A DNA stretch of 64,000 bases from 2-02-FULL-55-14 sp964534125 (lineage in GTDB: Bacteria; Bacteroidota; Ignavibacteria; UBA10030): positions 372,001-436,000 of the forward strand of contig CAZHOJ010000001.1 of assembly GCA_964534125.1 (NCBI GenBank), given 5' to 3'. The notes under the pieces were generated by a model, which made no database searches, was not told the origin of the DNA, and saw only the letters and a program-made list of their open reading frames with translations. Positions within the stretch are counted from its first letter, which is position 1, and each line of letters starts with the position of its first letter. Made by a program: the position numbers and the translations under genes. This document shows positions 1 through 8,062 of this stretch, piece by piece.

Positions 1-168
1 CCCTTCGACGGTCGTGAAAGCCTCCCCCATGGCCGTGGCCCTGGCATCCGTTCCGACGAGCAGGAAGTTGAACCCTGTCTGGGCCAGTTTCTGCTGCGAC
101 CGGGCGGTATCCGGCACCGCGCTGAGGAAAAGGACGATGAGGCACAGAACTAATGCTCTGAAGTTCAT
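1..168 (-). CDS. PorV/PorQ-type outer membrane protein, N-terminal part only
   Basis: Only the first 56 codons are inside the window; the gene runs off the left edge. The ATG is at 168. Residues 1 to about 24 form a clear Sec signal peptide (MNFRALVLCLIVLFLSAVP, then a DTARSQ cleavage region). The next stretch, with the motif VGTDARATAMGEAFTT, is the hallmark N-terminus of PorV/PorQ (UPF0164-like) outer membrane barrels, which in Bacteroidota act with type IX secretion. The downstream neighbour on the same strand is unknown. The upstream neighbour (231-1451) is a lipoprotein on the same strand, 62 bases away, so co-transcription is plausible. The family call is confident; the exact role (PorV shuttle versus generic paralog) cannot be decided from 56 residues. 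Confidence 0.8.
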   Translation of the reverse strand, partial: MNFRALVLCLIVLFLSAVPDTARSQQKLAQTGFNFLLVGTDARATAMGEAFTTVEG

Positions 169-230
169 TGTGTGATTCCTTCTGACTCGGAGGAAGAATC
201 CTTCAACGGACGGTGTACCATCGGTCATCG

Positions 231-1451
231 TCATTGGGTATTCCCATTGTACGCCGCACCGGACGCACCCCGCACGGTGAAGCGTATGAGCAGTCCTTCG
301 TTTGTGGACGCGTACAGGTGCTCTGTCGCGCCCCACGCCATCTTCTTCACACCCGTCCCGAAGAACTGCTCGTAGAACCCGAAGGGTGCGGTCCATGATC
401 CGTTGCTCCCGACGAACACGATGCCGTACGGAGGCTCCGTGCCGATGACCAGCGTCCCTGTTGACGAGAACGTGATGCCGCCGGCGGTCAGGCCCGGGAA
501 CTGAGCGGCGAAGTCGAAATAGACCTCCGGCGTCCCAAGCACACCACCCGCAATGGAAGCACGCCAGACACGGGGACCATCCGACGTGTCCGCCAGGAAA
601 TACAGATGAGTGCCATGAACCCGGAGAGAGCTGATGTTCGCGTCGAACGGAAAGGTCGTTACCGATTTGTCAGATGCCAGACGATAGATGTTCACATTGT
701 CACCCCCGGCCCACATATAGCCATCCTGATCGAAATCGATGTCAGTGATCCTGACACCGAACGTCAAAGCAGTCCAGAGCGCCCCGACGGACCCGCCGCC
801 AGGAGCGAACGCGTAGATGGCACGGAACTCCCGCGCGGCGAACAGGGATCCTCCTGCGCCGAACTTCAGGCCGGTCCAGGAGATGACGCCCGATGTTGCG
901 GGAGCGTATCTCGTTCTGACGCCTGCAGCATCGAACGACAGGATGCCGCCATCAGCTGCACCGTAGGCGTATGCGAGGATGAGACCTCCTGATGGATCGA
1001 TGGTCATCGCCGACACGAGTTCGGCAGGAGCGACATTCGACGCCGGAGCGAGGTCGCCGAACGACACGACCCCTGCCAGCAGTGAGTACGACAGCGGGTT
1101 GCTGAAGGCGACAGCGCCGTCCACCGTCACGCGTACGCTGACGCTGGAGTCGACTGCGGCAGCAGGGGCGATCGTCACAAGCCGCGTGGGTGAAGCACTG
1201 ATGACCGCCGAGCGGACATCATTGAAGTAGATCGTGTTCTCCTCCGGCACGGCCGAGAAATTCTGCCCCGTGATGACGATCGAGTCCATGCCAGCGACTG
1301 CAGCCACAGCAGGCGAAATACTGGTCACTGTTGGAGTCGAGGCAGTCGGAGCGGTCGGATCGTAAAGCGAGTGGGTCTCGGGTTCGGTGCAGGAACCGAT
1401 GAACATGAGGAGGAGAAACGTGACAGGGAACCATCCCTTCAGTCGTCGCAT
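231..1451 (-). CDS. IPT/TIG-domain lipoprotein with propeller-like repeats
   Basis: 406 aa. I chose the ATG at 1451 rather than the ATG at 1472 because a GGGAGG sequence precedes it and it gives a clean lipoprotein signal: a basic start (MRRLKGW), a hydrophobic core and the lipobox FIGS-C21. Residues about 40-125 match an IPT/TIG immunoglobulin-like fold (VTSISPAVAAVAGMDSIVITG, then an N-Y/F-x-N element). The remaining two thirds hold repeated short segments of the type FDQDGYMWAGG and FGAGGSLFAA, which resemble NHL/SMP-30-like beta-propeller blades. It is probably anchored in the outer membrane and binds a ligand or partner. No catalytic motif is visible, and the function is unassigned. Confidence 0.8.
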   Translation of the reverse strand: MRRLKGWFPVTFLLLMFIGSCTEPETHSLYDPTAPTASTPTVTSISPAVAAVAGMDSIVITGQNFSAVPEENTIYFNDVRSAVISASPTRLVTIAPAAAVDSSVSVRVTVDGAVAFSNPLSYSLLAGVVSFGDLAPASNVAPAELVSAMTIDPSGGLILAYAYGAADGGILSFDAAGVRTRYAPATSGVISWTGLKFGAGGSLFAAREFRAIYAFAPGGGSVGALWTALTFGVRITDIDFDQDGYMWAGGDNVNIYRLASDKSVTTFPFDANISSLRVHGTHLYFLADTSDGPRVWRASIAGGVLGTPEVYFDFAAQFPGLTAGGITFSSTGTLVIGTEPPYGIVFVGSNGSWTAPFGFYEQFFGTGVKKMAWGATEHLYASTNEGLLIRFTVRGASGAAYNGNTQ

Positions 1452-1762
1452 AAGGAACTTGCCTCCCAGCATGAACGACGTGAACGTGATTCTCCCGGAG
1501 GACGCGGAGGGTACTGGCGGCCGGCCGGGCTGGATAGACAGATGCTGCGTATCAGACAGAGGACGGCGATGGCTTCCCGGCGTGAGAGATCACTTGTCAG
1601 GATTTCGCCGTTGCCGCCTCATTTACAGAAAGCATGCCACCTAAATCGCGCAGAACGGCAAACAAACGATGTAACGAACAGGAAAATGTGCTATTCGTGG
1701 GAATCAAGCAAGCCGAATTGCTGAAAATGCGCCGTCAAAATTCTCATTTTTGGTTCGATTTG

Positions 1763-1776
1763 CCCCCCCCCCCCCC
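1763..1776. repeat. Homopolymer C14 tract (second C9 tract at 1861-1869)
   Basis: Fourteen consecutive C residues, followed 84 bases later by nine more. Both lie in the non-coding region upstream of the redox operon. Such tracts are prone to slipped-strand changes in length; whether they matter for expression is unknown, and they are also spots where assemblies often miscount. Confidence 0.85.
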
Positions 1777-1897
1777 GTGGTCCGGTCCATCTGACCACCC
1801 TCTGATTCGTCGACCGCGCAAAAGGAGGTGCCTTTCGCCGGGAAGGTCGTCACTCATCATCCCCCCCCCATGTGATGACGACCGCAGATCTGATTAT

Positions 1898-1969
1898 TGT
1901 CGGATTCCCCTCCACGAAAGTCGGCCTTTCCGACAGCACAGTTGTCGTGATGTCCGATCGGATGAGGAC
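1898..1969 (+). promoter_or_regulatory. Dyad-rich block, candidate enhancer site for the NtrC-type regulator
   Basis: Contains an inverted pair TGTCGGA (1898-1904) / TCCGACA (1929-1935) and a perfect palindrome TCCGATCGGA (1953-1962), the latter flanked by GTCGT and GACGAC arms. Its centre is about 70-100 bases upstream of the -24/-12 promoter at 2028-2043. That is the usual distance for binding sites of bacterial enhancer-binding proteins. The regulator encoded at 8868-10256 is the obvious candidate to bind it. Binding is inferred, not shown. Confidence 0.45.
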
Positions 1970-2027
1970 GACCATCGAAAGCCGAACGAAACCGGACATT
2001 CTGTACTCATCGCATTGCCAGATACGC

Positions 2028-2043
2028 CGGTACGCGAGTTGCC
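2028..2043 (+). promoter_or_regulatory. Sigma-54 (-24/-12) promoter of the Qrc-like operon
   Basis: CGGTACG-CGAG-TTGCC matches the RpoN consensus TGGCACG-N4-TTGCW at GG (2029-2030) and GC (2041-2042), with the invariant ten-base spacing between them. Predicted start of transcription is near 2054, giving a leader of about 34 bases before the ATG at 2088. The presence of an NtrC-family activator at 8868-10256 and an upstream dyad block supports it. Confidence 0.6.
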
Positions 2044-2087
2044 TTGATGTGTGCCAACAGCCCACCGAACATCAAAGGAGTCACGTC

Positions 2088-2405
2088 ATGCAATCCTTCA
2101 CAGATCCTGAAACCCTCTGGCTGGACCTCACCAACCTTGCTCTCGGCATTGTGACGCTCGCGTGCCTCGTCATCGTCGGCAAGTCGATCGTCCAGGAGGT
2201 GTATGTCCGTGTGCGGAACCGCGTCCTCGTCCATGCGGATGACCATGCAATGCTCGCCCCTGGCCTTGGCCTCACGATGGCCGATGGCGGCGAGCCGATC
2301 AAGAAGCGCGGCAACGTCTTCAATCTGCGCGCTTCGAAGCGGGCACAGACCCCCGACAAGGGGAGCGACGAGGACTCACCGAACATCATCCGGTCCGACA
2401 ACTAG
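2088..2405 (+). CDS. Small single-pass membrane protein, first gene of the Qrc-like operon
   Basis: 105 aa. The ATG at 2088 follows AAAGGAG (2075-2081), a strong ribosome binding site; upstream in-frame codons are open but lack one. Residues about 10-30 (LDLTNLALGIVTLACLVIV) form one membrane helix, followed by a basic segment (VYVRVRNR) that would sit on the cytoplasmic side. The C-terminal half is polar and low complexity (KKRGNVFNLRASKRAQ, then acidic residues). I do not recognise a family. Its place 34 bases before a GcvH-like gene and directly behind the sigma-54 promoter suggests a small accessory or assembly subunit of the complex encoded downstream. Confidence 0.75.
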   Translation: MQSFTDPETLWLDLTNLALGIVTLACLVIVGKSIVQEVYVRVRNRVLVHADDHAMLAPGLGLTMADGGEPIKKRGNVFNLRASKRAQTPDKGSDEDSPNIIRSDN

Positions 2406-2439
2406 CATCGCGTGTCCTTCACACGTGAGGAGCCGCGTC

Positions 2440-3408
2440 ATGGAAACACCAGGACATCGTTGTCCGTTTCTCCGGGAGGTCCAGGTCAAGAGCTGTCAGG
2501 CGTCGACCATCCGCAAGGTGATCCCGCGGTCGCCCGATGCCATTCCGGAAGAGCGATGCTCGTCCAGGGAGTATGTGACCTGCCCCATCGCAAAGGAATT
2601 TCATGAGGAACATCCGCAGGCGTCGCGATGCCCGTTCCTTCATGAATCGCTCGTTCAGTACTGCGCCGCCGCTGCGGTTCCCAAGTACATCCCCTACTCC
2701 GAATCGATGCTCACCCGCTGCGGCACGGAGAATCATCAGTACTGTGAGCAGTTCCTGACGTACGCGCGGCCCAAAGGACAAAGTGACCACAACGACAATC
2801 CGAAGGACCCGACGGTGAGCGTCAGCGGCGTCTCGTATCGCACAGACCGCTCCTACACACCCAACCATATGTGGATGCAGGTCAACGATGACGGATTCTG
2901 CCACATCGGCGTGGATGGTTTCTTCGCCTCTGTGATCGGCCGGGTCGAGGATGTCTCATTCGCGACAGACCAATGGGACGGCCGCCCGACCGCCGTCTTC
3001 CGGGCCTGTGGCATCGATATGCCGATGGTCTTTCCGTTCACGCTCGGCAAAGCGATCCCCAACACATCGCTCCGGAAACATCCCGAATGGGTGACGGAGC
3101 GTCCGTTCTCGTTCGGGTGGCTGTTCGAAGGGCAGACCGCACCTGCGACCACGGCGCCCAGGAAGGACGGCGACCGATCACCCCTGCTGCCGCCGGCGTA
3201 TGCCGTGAACGCTCTGCGGGACGACATCGACCGGCTCATCCATCATTTCACACGACGTGTCGCTCCGGCCCTCAGTACGGAAAAGCCCCTGATGGCCGAT
3301 GGCGGATGTCTGTGCTTCGAAGAGATCCACCGGCTGGCACGCGAAGAAATGCTCTACCTGTATAATGAGTTCTTTTCACCGTCACGCGCACCGGAGAGGA
3401 GCCGATGA
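2440..3408 (+). CDS. GcvH-like domain protein with two tandem four-Cys modules
   Basis: 322 aa. The ATG at 2440 follows GTGAGGAG. The N-terminal 105 residues are an internal duplication: C8-x10-C19-x20-C40-x7-C48, then C64-x10-C75-x18-C94-x7-C102. Each unit starts CPFL(R/H)E and carries a K-x-IP element. Eight regularly spaced Cys suggest metal or Fe-S binding. Residues about 138-230 (YTPNHMWMQVNDDG, FCHIGVDGFFASVIG) resemble the glycine-cleavage H-protein fold. I see no lysine in the usual lipoylation context, so it is probably not a lipoyl carrier. No signal peptide is present, so it is presumably cytoplasmic. It overlaps the cytochrome gene by four bases (ATGA), which ties it to the redox complex. 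The role is unknown; electron-transfer or maturation partner is an inference. Confidence 0.8.
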   Translation: METPGHRCPFLREVQVKSCQASTIRKVIPRSPDAIPEERCSSREYVTCPIAKEFHEEHPQASRCPFLHESLVQYCAAAAVPKYIPYSESMLTRCGTENHQYCEQFLTYARPKGQSDHNDNPKDPTVSVSGVSYRTDRSYTPNHMWMQVNDDGFCHIGVDGFFASVIGRVEDVSFATDQWDGRPTAVFRACGIDMPMVFPFTLGKAIPNTSLRKHPEWVTERPFSFGWLFEGQTAPATTAPRKDGDRSPLLPPAYAVNALRDDIDRLIHHFTRRVAPALSTEKPLMADGGCLCFEEIHRLAREEMLYLYNEFFSPSRAPERSR

Positions 3409-3989
3409 TCCGTTCCAGCTTTTTCTTCCCGATCGGTCTCGTCGCAATGCTCGCGTTCGGATGGCTGGTCTTCCCGTCACTCCTCTACGAGAGCGAATCT
3501 CAGCCCCTACAGTTCAGCCACGCGGCCCACTCTGAGGAAGGGGCCGGGCTGAGCTGCGAATCATGCCACTCCTTCTCGGACGACGGTCAGTTCATCGGCG
3601 TCCCGGGTGTGCAAACGTGCGCAGAGTGCCACGCCGAGCCTCTGGGAGAGACAGAATCGGAGCGTATGCTCGTGGAGGAGTACGTCCGGCAGGACAGGGA
3701 TATCCCCTGGAAGATCTACGCCCGTCAGCCGGACAATGTCTACTTCTCCCACATCCAGCATGTGCAGGCAGGCGAGCTCACATGTGAGACCTGCCATGCC
3801 GGACACGGCACGAGCGATTCCCTGAGGGTCTATCAGGTGAACCGCATCAGCGGGTACAGCAGGGACATCTGGGGGCACGACCTCTCCGGTCTCGATGCCA
3901 GGCCAGGCACGGCCATGAAGATGACCACCTGCTCCGGATGCCACACTGAACGAGGCGTGCAAGAAAGCTGCCTCGCTTGTCATCGATGA
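3405..3989 (+). CDS. Membrane-anchored pentaheme cytochrome c (QrcA-like)
   Basis: 194 aa. One N-terminal hydrophobic helix (residues about 6-26) serves as an uncleaved anchor or signal, so the rest faces the periplasm. Five CxxCH heme sites are visible: CESCH 51-55, CAECH 72-76, CETCH 127-131, CSGCH 176-180 and CLACH 189-193. Extra His residues (FSHAAH, FSHIQH) are suitable distal ligands, as in cytochrome c3/c7 families. The order cytochrome, molybdopterin-type subunit, Fe-S subunit, NrfD subunit matches the quinone reductase complex Qrc of sulfate reducers and the related alternative complex III. The Desulfovibrio QrcA is reported to carry six hemes, so this one appears to have one fewer. 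It is the likely electron entry or exit site for a soluble cytochrome partner. Confidence 0.87.
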   Translation: MIRSSFFFPIGLVAMLAFGWLVFPSLLYESESQPLQFSHAAHSEEGAGLSCESCHSFSDDGQFIGVPGVQTCAECHAEPLGETESERMLVEEYVRQDRDIPWKIYARQPDNVYFSHIQHVQAGELTCETCHAGHGTSDSLRVYQVNRISGYSRDIWGHDLSGLDARPGTAMKMTTCSGCHTERGVQESCLACHR

Positions 3990-3999
3990 GGGGCCAGTA

Positions 4000-6063
4000 A
4001 TGAGCACGACGATCACACGACGACATATCCTGAAGCTCGCCGGCGGCTCGGCGCTCGGATTCTTGTTCACCCCCATGCCGTGGAAACTGCTGGACGACCT
4101 TTCCATCTGGACCCAGAACTGGAGCCTCATCCCTCCACTCCCGCGTGGACCGGTGAGCACGGTCTCGACAGCGTGCACGCTCTGCGCCAGCGGATGCCCT
4201 GTCGAGGCGTCCATCGTGAACGGGGTCCCGTTCAGTCTTCTTGGCAGGTCCGGAGGCCTGTGCCCGTTCGGCCTGGCGGGTCATCATCTTATGTATCATC
4301 CTTCCCGCCTGAGAGCTGCGGCGGCGCGGATCACTCCTGCGGGTTCCGTCCAGCCCGTCGATGCTGACGCGATGATCGCCGAGCTCGCCGCAGGTCTGAA
4401 GGGACCCGGAGGGATCGCCTATGTGACCGCCCGGCCGGACAGCATGACCGCAGACATCGCGGAACATTTGCTGCGGGACATACCTGACGCAGCCGTCTGC
4501 ACTCCCGTCAGCTGGGACGGAAAGTTCTTCGATGCAGCTCGAATGATACTCCCCGAGGGGCATCCACCGATCGGGATAGAGATCGGCCGTGTAAAGACCA
4601 TTCTCAGTGTGAGCTCGCCAGTTCTGGAGGGATGGGGAGCATCGCACGGTCTTCTGGACGCGATGCGGGATCGGCGAACGTCGGTGAAAATCATCGAGGC
4701 ATCCCCGGTGCGATCGGCCGCAGGCGTCTTTGGACGCTCATGGCTGCAGATCCATCCCGGGAGCGAACTTGCGTGTGTCCTGGCCATCACGAAGCTCATC
4801 ATCGAGGAGCACGTCGGGAACACCGGTCAGTGGGCCACGCAGCTGAAAAAGACACCGCTCGAGCGTCTCGTCATGCAGACCCGACTGCCGGAGGAACGGA
4901 TACGGGAGACCGCTTCGATCCTCGCCTCGGGCAAACCCTCTTTTGTTATCGCATCGGACTCGGCTGACCGGTCATTGCACAACGCTGTCTGGCAGCTCAA
5001 TGCGCTGCTGGGTGCTTTCGAACCGGACGGGTATGTGTATCTCCGACGACCATTGCCGGCATCCGATCCGTTGCACCGGCAGGAATTCGAGGACATCCCG
5101 GATGGGTCCCTGCGTATGGTCCTGATCGATCCGAGCGTAACGGCTGCTGGCCTGCCCCCGGACATCCTCGGGCAGAAGATGAACGGACCGGACGCTGTCA
5201 TCGTACGGCTTGGGGCATATGCAGACCCTCTTGCGCTTGTCTCCACGCACGTGCTGAGGACGGCGCTGCCGTACGAGCGACTCTGCGAGACCAGAGCACA
5301 TGCGGCCGCGGCTTCCTCAGCGTTCGGATTGAGCGTTCCGCTGCATCAGACCAGTGAACCGTCTGCCACTCCGGCGGAACTGCTCCGCTCGCTGGTCGAG
5401 CGGGCCGGCCTGAGAAGGACCGCCGGCATCCCCGCGAACGAGACCGACATGCTCCGGAAGGTGACTGAGCAGATACATTCAAAAGGACGCGGAGAGCTCG
5501 TCACTTCTTCCGGAGAACGGATGCCGTTGGCGGAAGTCGGAAGCAGCGATGACCTGTGGGAGTCGTTCATGCAGGGAAGCCGTTGGACCGATCGGTCCGC
5601 CTCCCGCGGCATTGCCGGGAAGAAAAGATTTCTCCTCGACCCTCGAATGCTCGAGGTGCTGGAAGGAAAGGCTGACGCGACGGCTTCTTCCGAGGAGGAT
5701 CACCTCATCGCGATCATCGAGGGCCTCGATACAGCAGCGGCGTTCTCTGCGGTCTCGCCGGCCCTCTCGAAGGTCTACCAGGAGAGCGGACTGAAGCCGC
5801 GGGCGACCAGGGTCGTCGTCCATCCGGAGACTGCCCGTGCACGCGGGCTCTCGGAGCATGAGGAGGCAGTGTTCGTTGCCGGGGAGAAGGAGATACGCGC
5901 CCGCGTCGCCTTCCGGAAGGACATTCCCCCGGGGGTCGCGGTCTTCGCGGCAGCTCCGTTCGGGCTTCCGGATGAAGGGCGCATCGACCGACCGGGACTC
6001 GACCAGATGGCTGCTCAGCAGCATACACATCCACGACTGATCACAGGGGATTTCCAGACATGA
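4000..6063 (+). CDS. Tat-exported molybdopterin-oxidoreductase-like subunit (QrcB-like)
   Basis: 687 aa. Twin-arginine signal TRRHILKLAGG at residues 6-16 with a following hydrophobic core, so it is exported folded to the periplasm. An Fe-S binding set C59-x2-C62-x3-C66-x21-C88 fits one [4Fe-4S] cluster of the DMSO-reductase family. The body has the family fold, ending with a dinucleotide-binding type domain (residues about 575-660, VVHPETARARGLSEHEEAVF). At 687 aa it is short for a catalytic molybdoenzyme and close to QrcB/ActB-type subunits, which have lost molybdenum. I see no obvious Mo-ligating Cys or Ser context, so a structural and electron-relay role is more likely than catalysis. It overlaps the next gene by four bases (ATGA). 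Confidence 0.85.
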   Translation: MSTTITRRHILKLAGGSALGFLFTPMPWKLLDDLSIWTQNWSLIPPLPRGPVSTVSTACTLCASGCPVEASIVNGVPFSLLGRSGGLCPFGLAGHHLMYHPSRLRAAAARITPAGSVQPVDADAMIAELAAGLKGPGGIAYVTARPDSMTADIAEHLLRDIPDAAVCTPVSWDGKFFDAARMILPEGHPPIGIEIGRVKTILSVSSPVLEGWGASHGLLDAMRDRRTSVKIIEASPVRSAAGVFGRSWLQIHPGSELACVLAITKLIIEEHVGNTGQWATQLKKTPLERLVMQTRLPEERIRETASILASGKPSFVIASDSADRSLHNAVWQLNALLGAFEPDGYVYLRRPLPASDPLHRQEFEDIPDGSLRMVLIDPSVTAAGLPPDILGQKMNGPDAVIVRLGAYADPLALVSTHVLRTALPYERLCETRAHAAAASSAFGLSVPLHQTSEPSATPAELLRSLVERAGLRRTAGIPANETDMLRKVTEQIHSKGRGELVTSSGERMPLAEVGSSDDLWESFMQGSRWTDRSASRGIAGKKRFLLDPRMLEVLEGKADATASSEEDHLIAIIEGLDTAAAFSAVSPALSKVYQESGLKPRATRVVVHPETARARGLSEHEEAVFVAGEKEIRARVAFRKDIPPGVAVFAAAPFGLPDEGRIDRPGLDQMAAQQHTHPRLITGDFQT

Positions 6064-6809
6064 GTAGCACAGAAACTGTGCAGAGCCGGTATGGCATGAT
6101 CATCGATCTCGACGCTTGCGTCGGATGCGGGGCGTGCATGGTGGCATGCGCGATCGAGAACAATATTCCGCCCGCAACGCCGGGGATGACCGAGCGGACC
6201 GCGCTCACCTCCATGCGGGTGGAAGCGGTACGAGGACCGGATGAGGACGCGGAGGGAAGCTTCTTCCTCCCCATCATGTGCCAGCAATGCTCTTCCGAAC
6301 CGCCATGCGTGACGGTCTGCCCGCAGAATGCGGTGGAGATCGATCCCTCGAGCGGCATCGTCTACCAGATGCCCCAACGCTGCCTCGGGTGCCGGTACTG
6401 CATGGCCGCCTGCCCGTACCATGCGCGGATGTTCAACTGGTGGGACCCGGAGTGGCCGCAGGGGATGGAGAAGGAGCTCAACCCGCGCGTGTCTGTCCGT
6501 TCGAGGGGCGTAGCGGAGAAGTGCAATTTCTGCCATGGCCGGCTTCAGGTCGCGCGGGCGAAAGCGATTGCCGAGGGAGCAGACCCGGACAAACCGGTCG
6601 AGTACATACCTGCCTGTGTCGAGGCCTGCCCGGTGAAGGCGATCGTGTTCGGAGACCTGAACGACGCGTCTTCCGAAGCCGCACAACTTGCGGGCGACGA
6701 CGATTCCTTCCAGATGCTGCCGCGGCTCGGCACGGAGCCGAACGTCTTTTACAGGTCCTCACGAAACTGGGTGCGGCAATACCTCCAACGCTCGACGGGG
6801 AGCGCGTAA
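6060..6809 (+). CDS. 4Fe-4S ferredoxin-type subunit (QrcC-like)
   Basis: 249 aa. Four ferredoxin-like Cys clusters are visible: C20-x2-C-x2-C-x3-C (CVGCGACMVAC), CQQCSSEPPCVTVC, CLGCRYCMAACPY, and a split cluster CNFC plus CVEACP. This is the NrfC/DmsB/PsrB layout that wires a periplasmic catalytic or cytochrome subunit to an NrfD-type membrane subunit. No signal peptide is seen, so it would be carried out by the Tat signal of its partner at 4000-6063, as in related complexes. It is translationally coupled to both neighbours (ATGA upstream, one base before the next ATG). Confidence 0.9.
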   Translation: MSSTETVQSRYGMIIDLDACVGCGACMVACAIENNIPPATPGMTERTALTSMRVEAVRGPDEDAEGSFFLPIMCQQCSSEPPCVTVCPQNAVEIDPSSGIVYQMPQRCLGCRYCMAACPYHARMFNWWDPEWPQGMEKELNPRVSVRSRGVAEKCNFCHGRLQVARAKAIAEGADPDKPVEYIPACVEACPVKAIVFGDLNDASSEAAQLAGDDDSFQMLPRLGTEPNVFYRSSRNWVRQYLQRSTGSA

Positions 6810-6810
6810 C

Positions 6811-8058
6811 ATGACCACCACGGATACGTCACTCATCGCACGCGGTCTGGAGCGGACACCATTCCCCCGGTTCCTGATGTGGCTCACACCCTGGGCTGGT
6901 TTATTGCTGTTCGGGCTTATTGGAGCATCCCTCTGCCTGCTGGAAGGCCTGAACCACACGAACATGGACAACCGGTTCGCATTCGGCCTCTGGATCTATC
7001 TGGACCTGACCATCATCGCCTTCGGGGCCGGGGCATTCTTCACCGGACTGCTCTACTATATCCTCCGGCGGCGGGAATTCAGGGCCATCATCAACAGCGC
7101 GGTCGTCATCGGGTTCATCTGCTACTCCGGGGCAGTGGCGGTCCTGATGGTCGATGTCGGGCAGCCGCTGCGCGCATGGTTCACCTTCTGGCATCCCAAC
7201 GTTCACTCGATGCTTACGGAGGTGACGTTCTGCATTTCCTGCTACCTGGCAGTTCTCGCGCTCGAGTACACTCCTATCGTCCTGAAGAACAGGAAGCTGA
7301 GCAACATACCATCGCTCCTGGCCTTCGAGCATGAGATCCACCGGTGGGTCCCTCTCCTGGCGGCCGTCGGCGTGTTCCTCTCGTTCTTCCATCAGGGATC
7401 GCTCGGCGGGCTGTACGGTGTCCTGCGCGGCCGTCCGTTCGCCTTCCGCGAGGGTTTCGGCATCTGGCCGTCTACGTTCTTCCTGTTCATCGTCTCAGCG
7501 GCAGCGGTAGGACCGTCATTCCTCGTGGTCGTCACGAAAACGGTCTCAGCTGTCACACGGAAGAAGCTTGTCCGGCCGGAGATCCTCCAGTCCCTGGGGA
7601 AGATTTCGGGGATGCTGCTGCTGGTCTACACGCTCGTAAAATCCATCGATACGCTCATCTGGATCAACCGGACCTCCCCCTCGCTCCTCTTCTCTCCGTA
7701 TGAGTACTATCATCAGGGAGCGTTCGGGTCCTGGCTGTTGTTCACGGAGATCATCTTCCTGGGATTCCTGCCGGCCATCCTGCTCCTCTCGCCCCGCGTG
7801 CGTCAGCGGTCGGGCTGGCTTCTCGCATCGTGTCTTCTCGCCTGTGGAGGCGTCGCCCTGAACAGGTATGTCATGACGATCCAGACTCTTGCGCTGCCGA
7901 CACTGCCCGTCGATGAGCTCCTTCTGTACACCCCGAGCTGGCAGGAGGTAGCGACCTTCCTGGCGGTCGTGGCGTACGGTGTCATTGTCTATTCCATCTC
8001 GTACCGCTACCTGAATCTCTTCCCTCAGGAGCGGGAACTCGCATCAGCAGGGAGATAG
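6811..8058 (+). CDS. NrfD-like quinone-interacting membrane subunit (QrcD-like)
   Basis: 415 aa. The ATG at 6811 starts directly after the Fe-S gene; the longer open frame upstream only overlaps that gene. About ten hydrophobic helices are seen, with NrfD/PsrC features: an early acidic or polar helix (WIYLDLTIIAFGAGAFFTG), a conserved HQGSLGGLYG loop and polar residues near the predicted quinone pocket. In Qrc, PsrC and ACIII the homologous subunit binds menaquinone and may move protons. The gene completes the four-subunit core. The next gene begins four bases after its stop. Confidence 0.9.
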   Translation: MTTTDTSLIARGLERTPFPRFLMWLTPWAGLLLFGLIGASLCLLEGLNHTNMDNRFAFGLWIYLDLTIIAFGAGAFFTGLLYYILRRREFRAIINSAVVIGFICYSGAVAVLMVDVGQPLRAWFTFWHPNVHSMLTEVTFCISCYLAVLALEYTPIVLKNRKLSNIPSLLAFEHEIHRWVPLLAAVGVFLSFFHQGSLGGLYGVLRGRPFAFREGFGIWPSTFFLFIVSAAAVGPSFLVVVTKTVSAVTRKKLVRPEILQSLGKISGMLLLVYTLVKSIDTLIWINRTSPSLLFSPYEYYHQGAFGSWLLFTEIIFLGFLPAILLLSPRVRQRSGWLLASCLLACGGVALNRYVMTIQTLALPTLPVDELLLYTPSWQEVATFLAVVAYGVIVYSISYRYLNLFPQERELASAGR

Positions 8059-8062
8059 CATC

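Larger units (their letters stand above)
1452..2087. other. Non-coding divergent promoter region
   Basis: 636 bases between divergent genes. Frames here are open in places but contain no credible protein. It holds two pure C runs (1763-1776 and 1861-1869), a dyad-rich block (1898-1969) and a sigma-54 type promoter (2028-2043). Nothing else recognisable was seen. Confidence 0.7.

Noticed and set aside
1634..2047. Plus-strand open frame through the poly-C tract
   Set aside because: No start site, Pro run made by the C tract, basic random composition; the region is better explained as a promoter.
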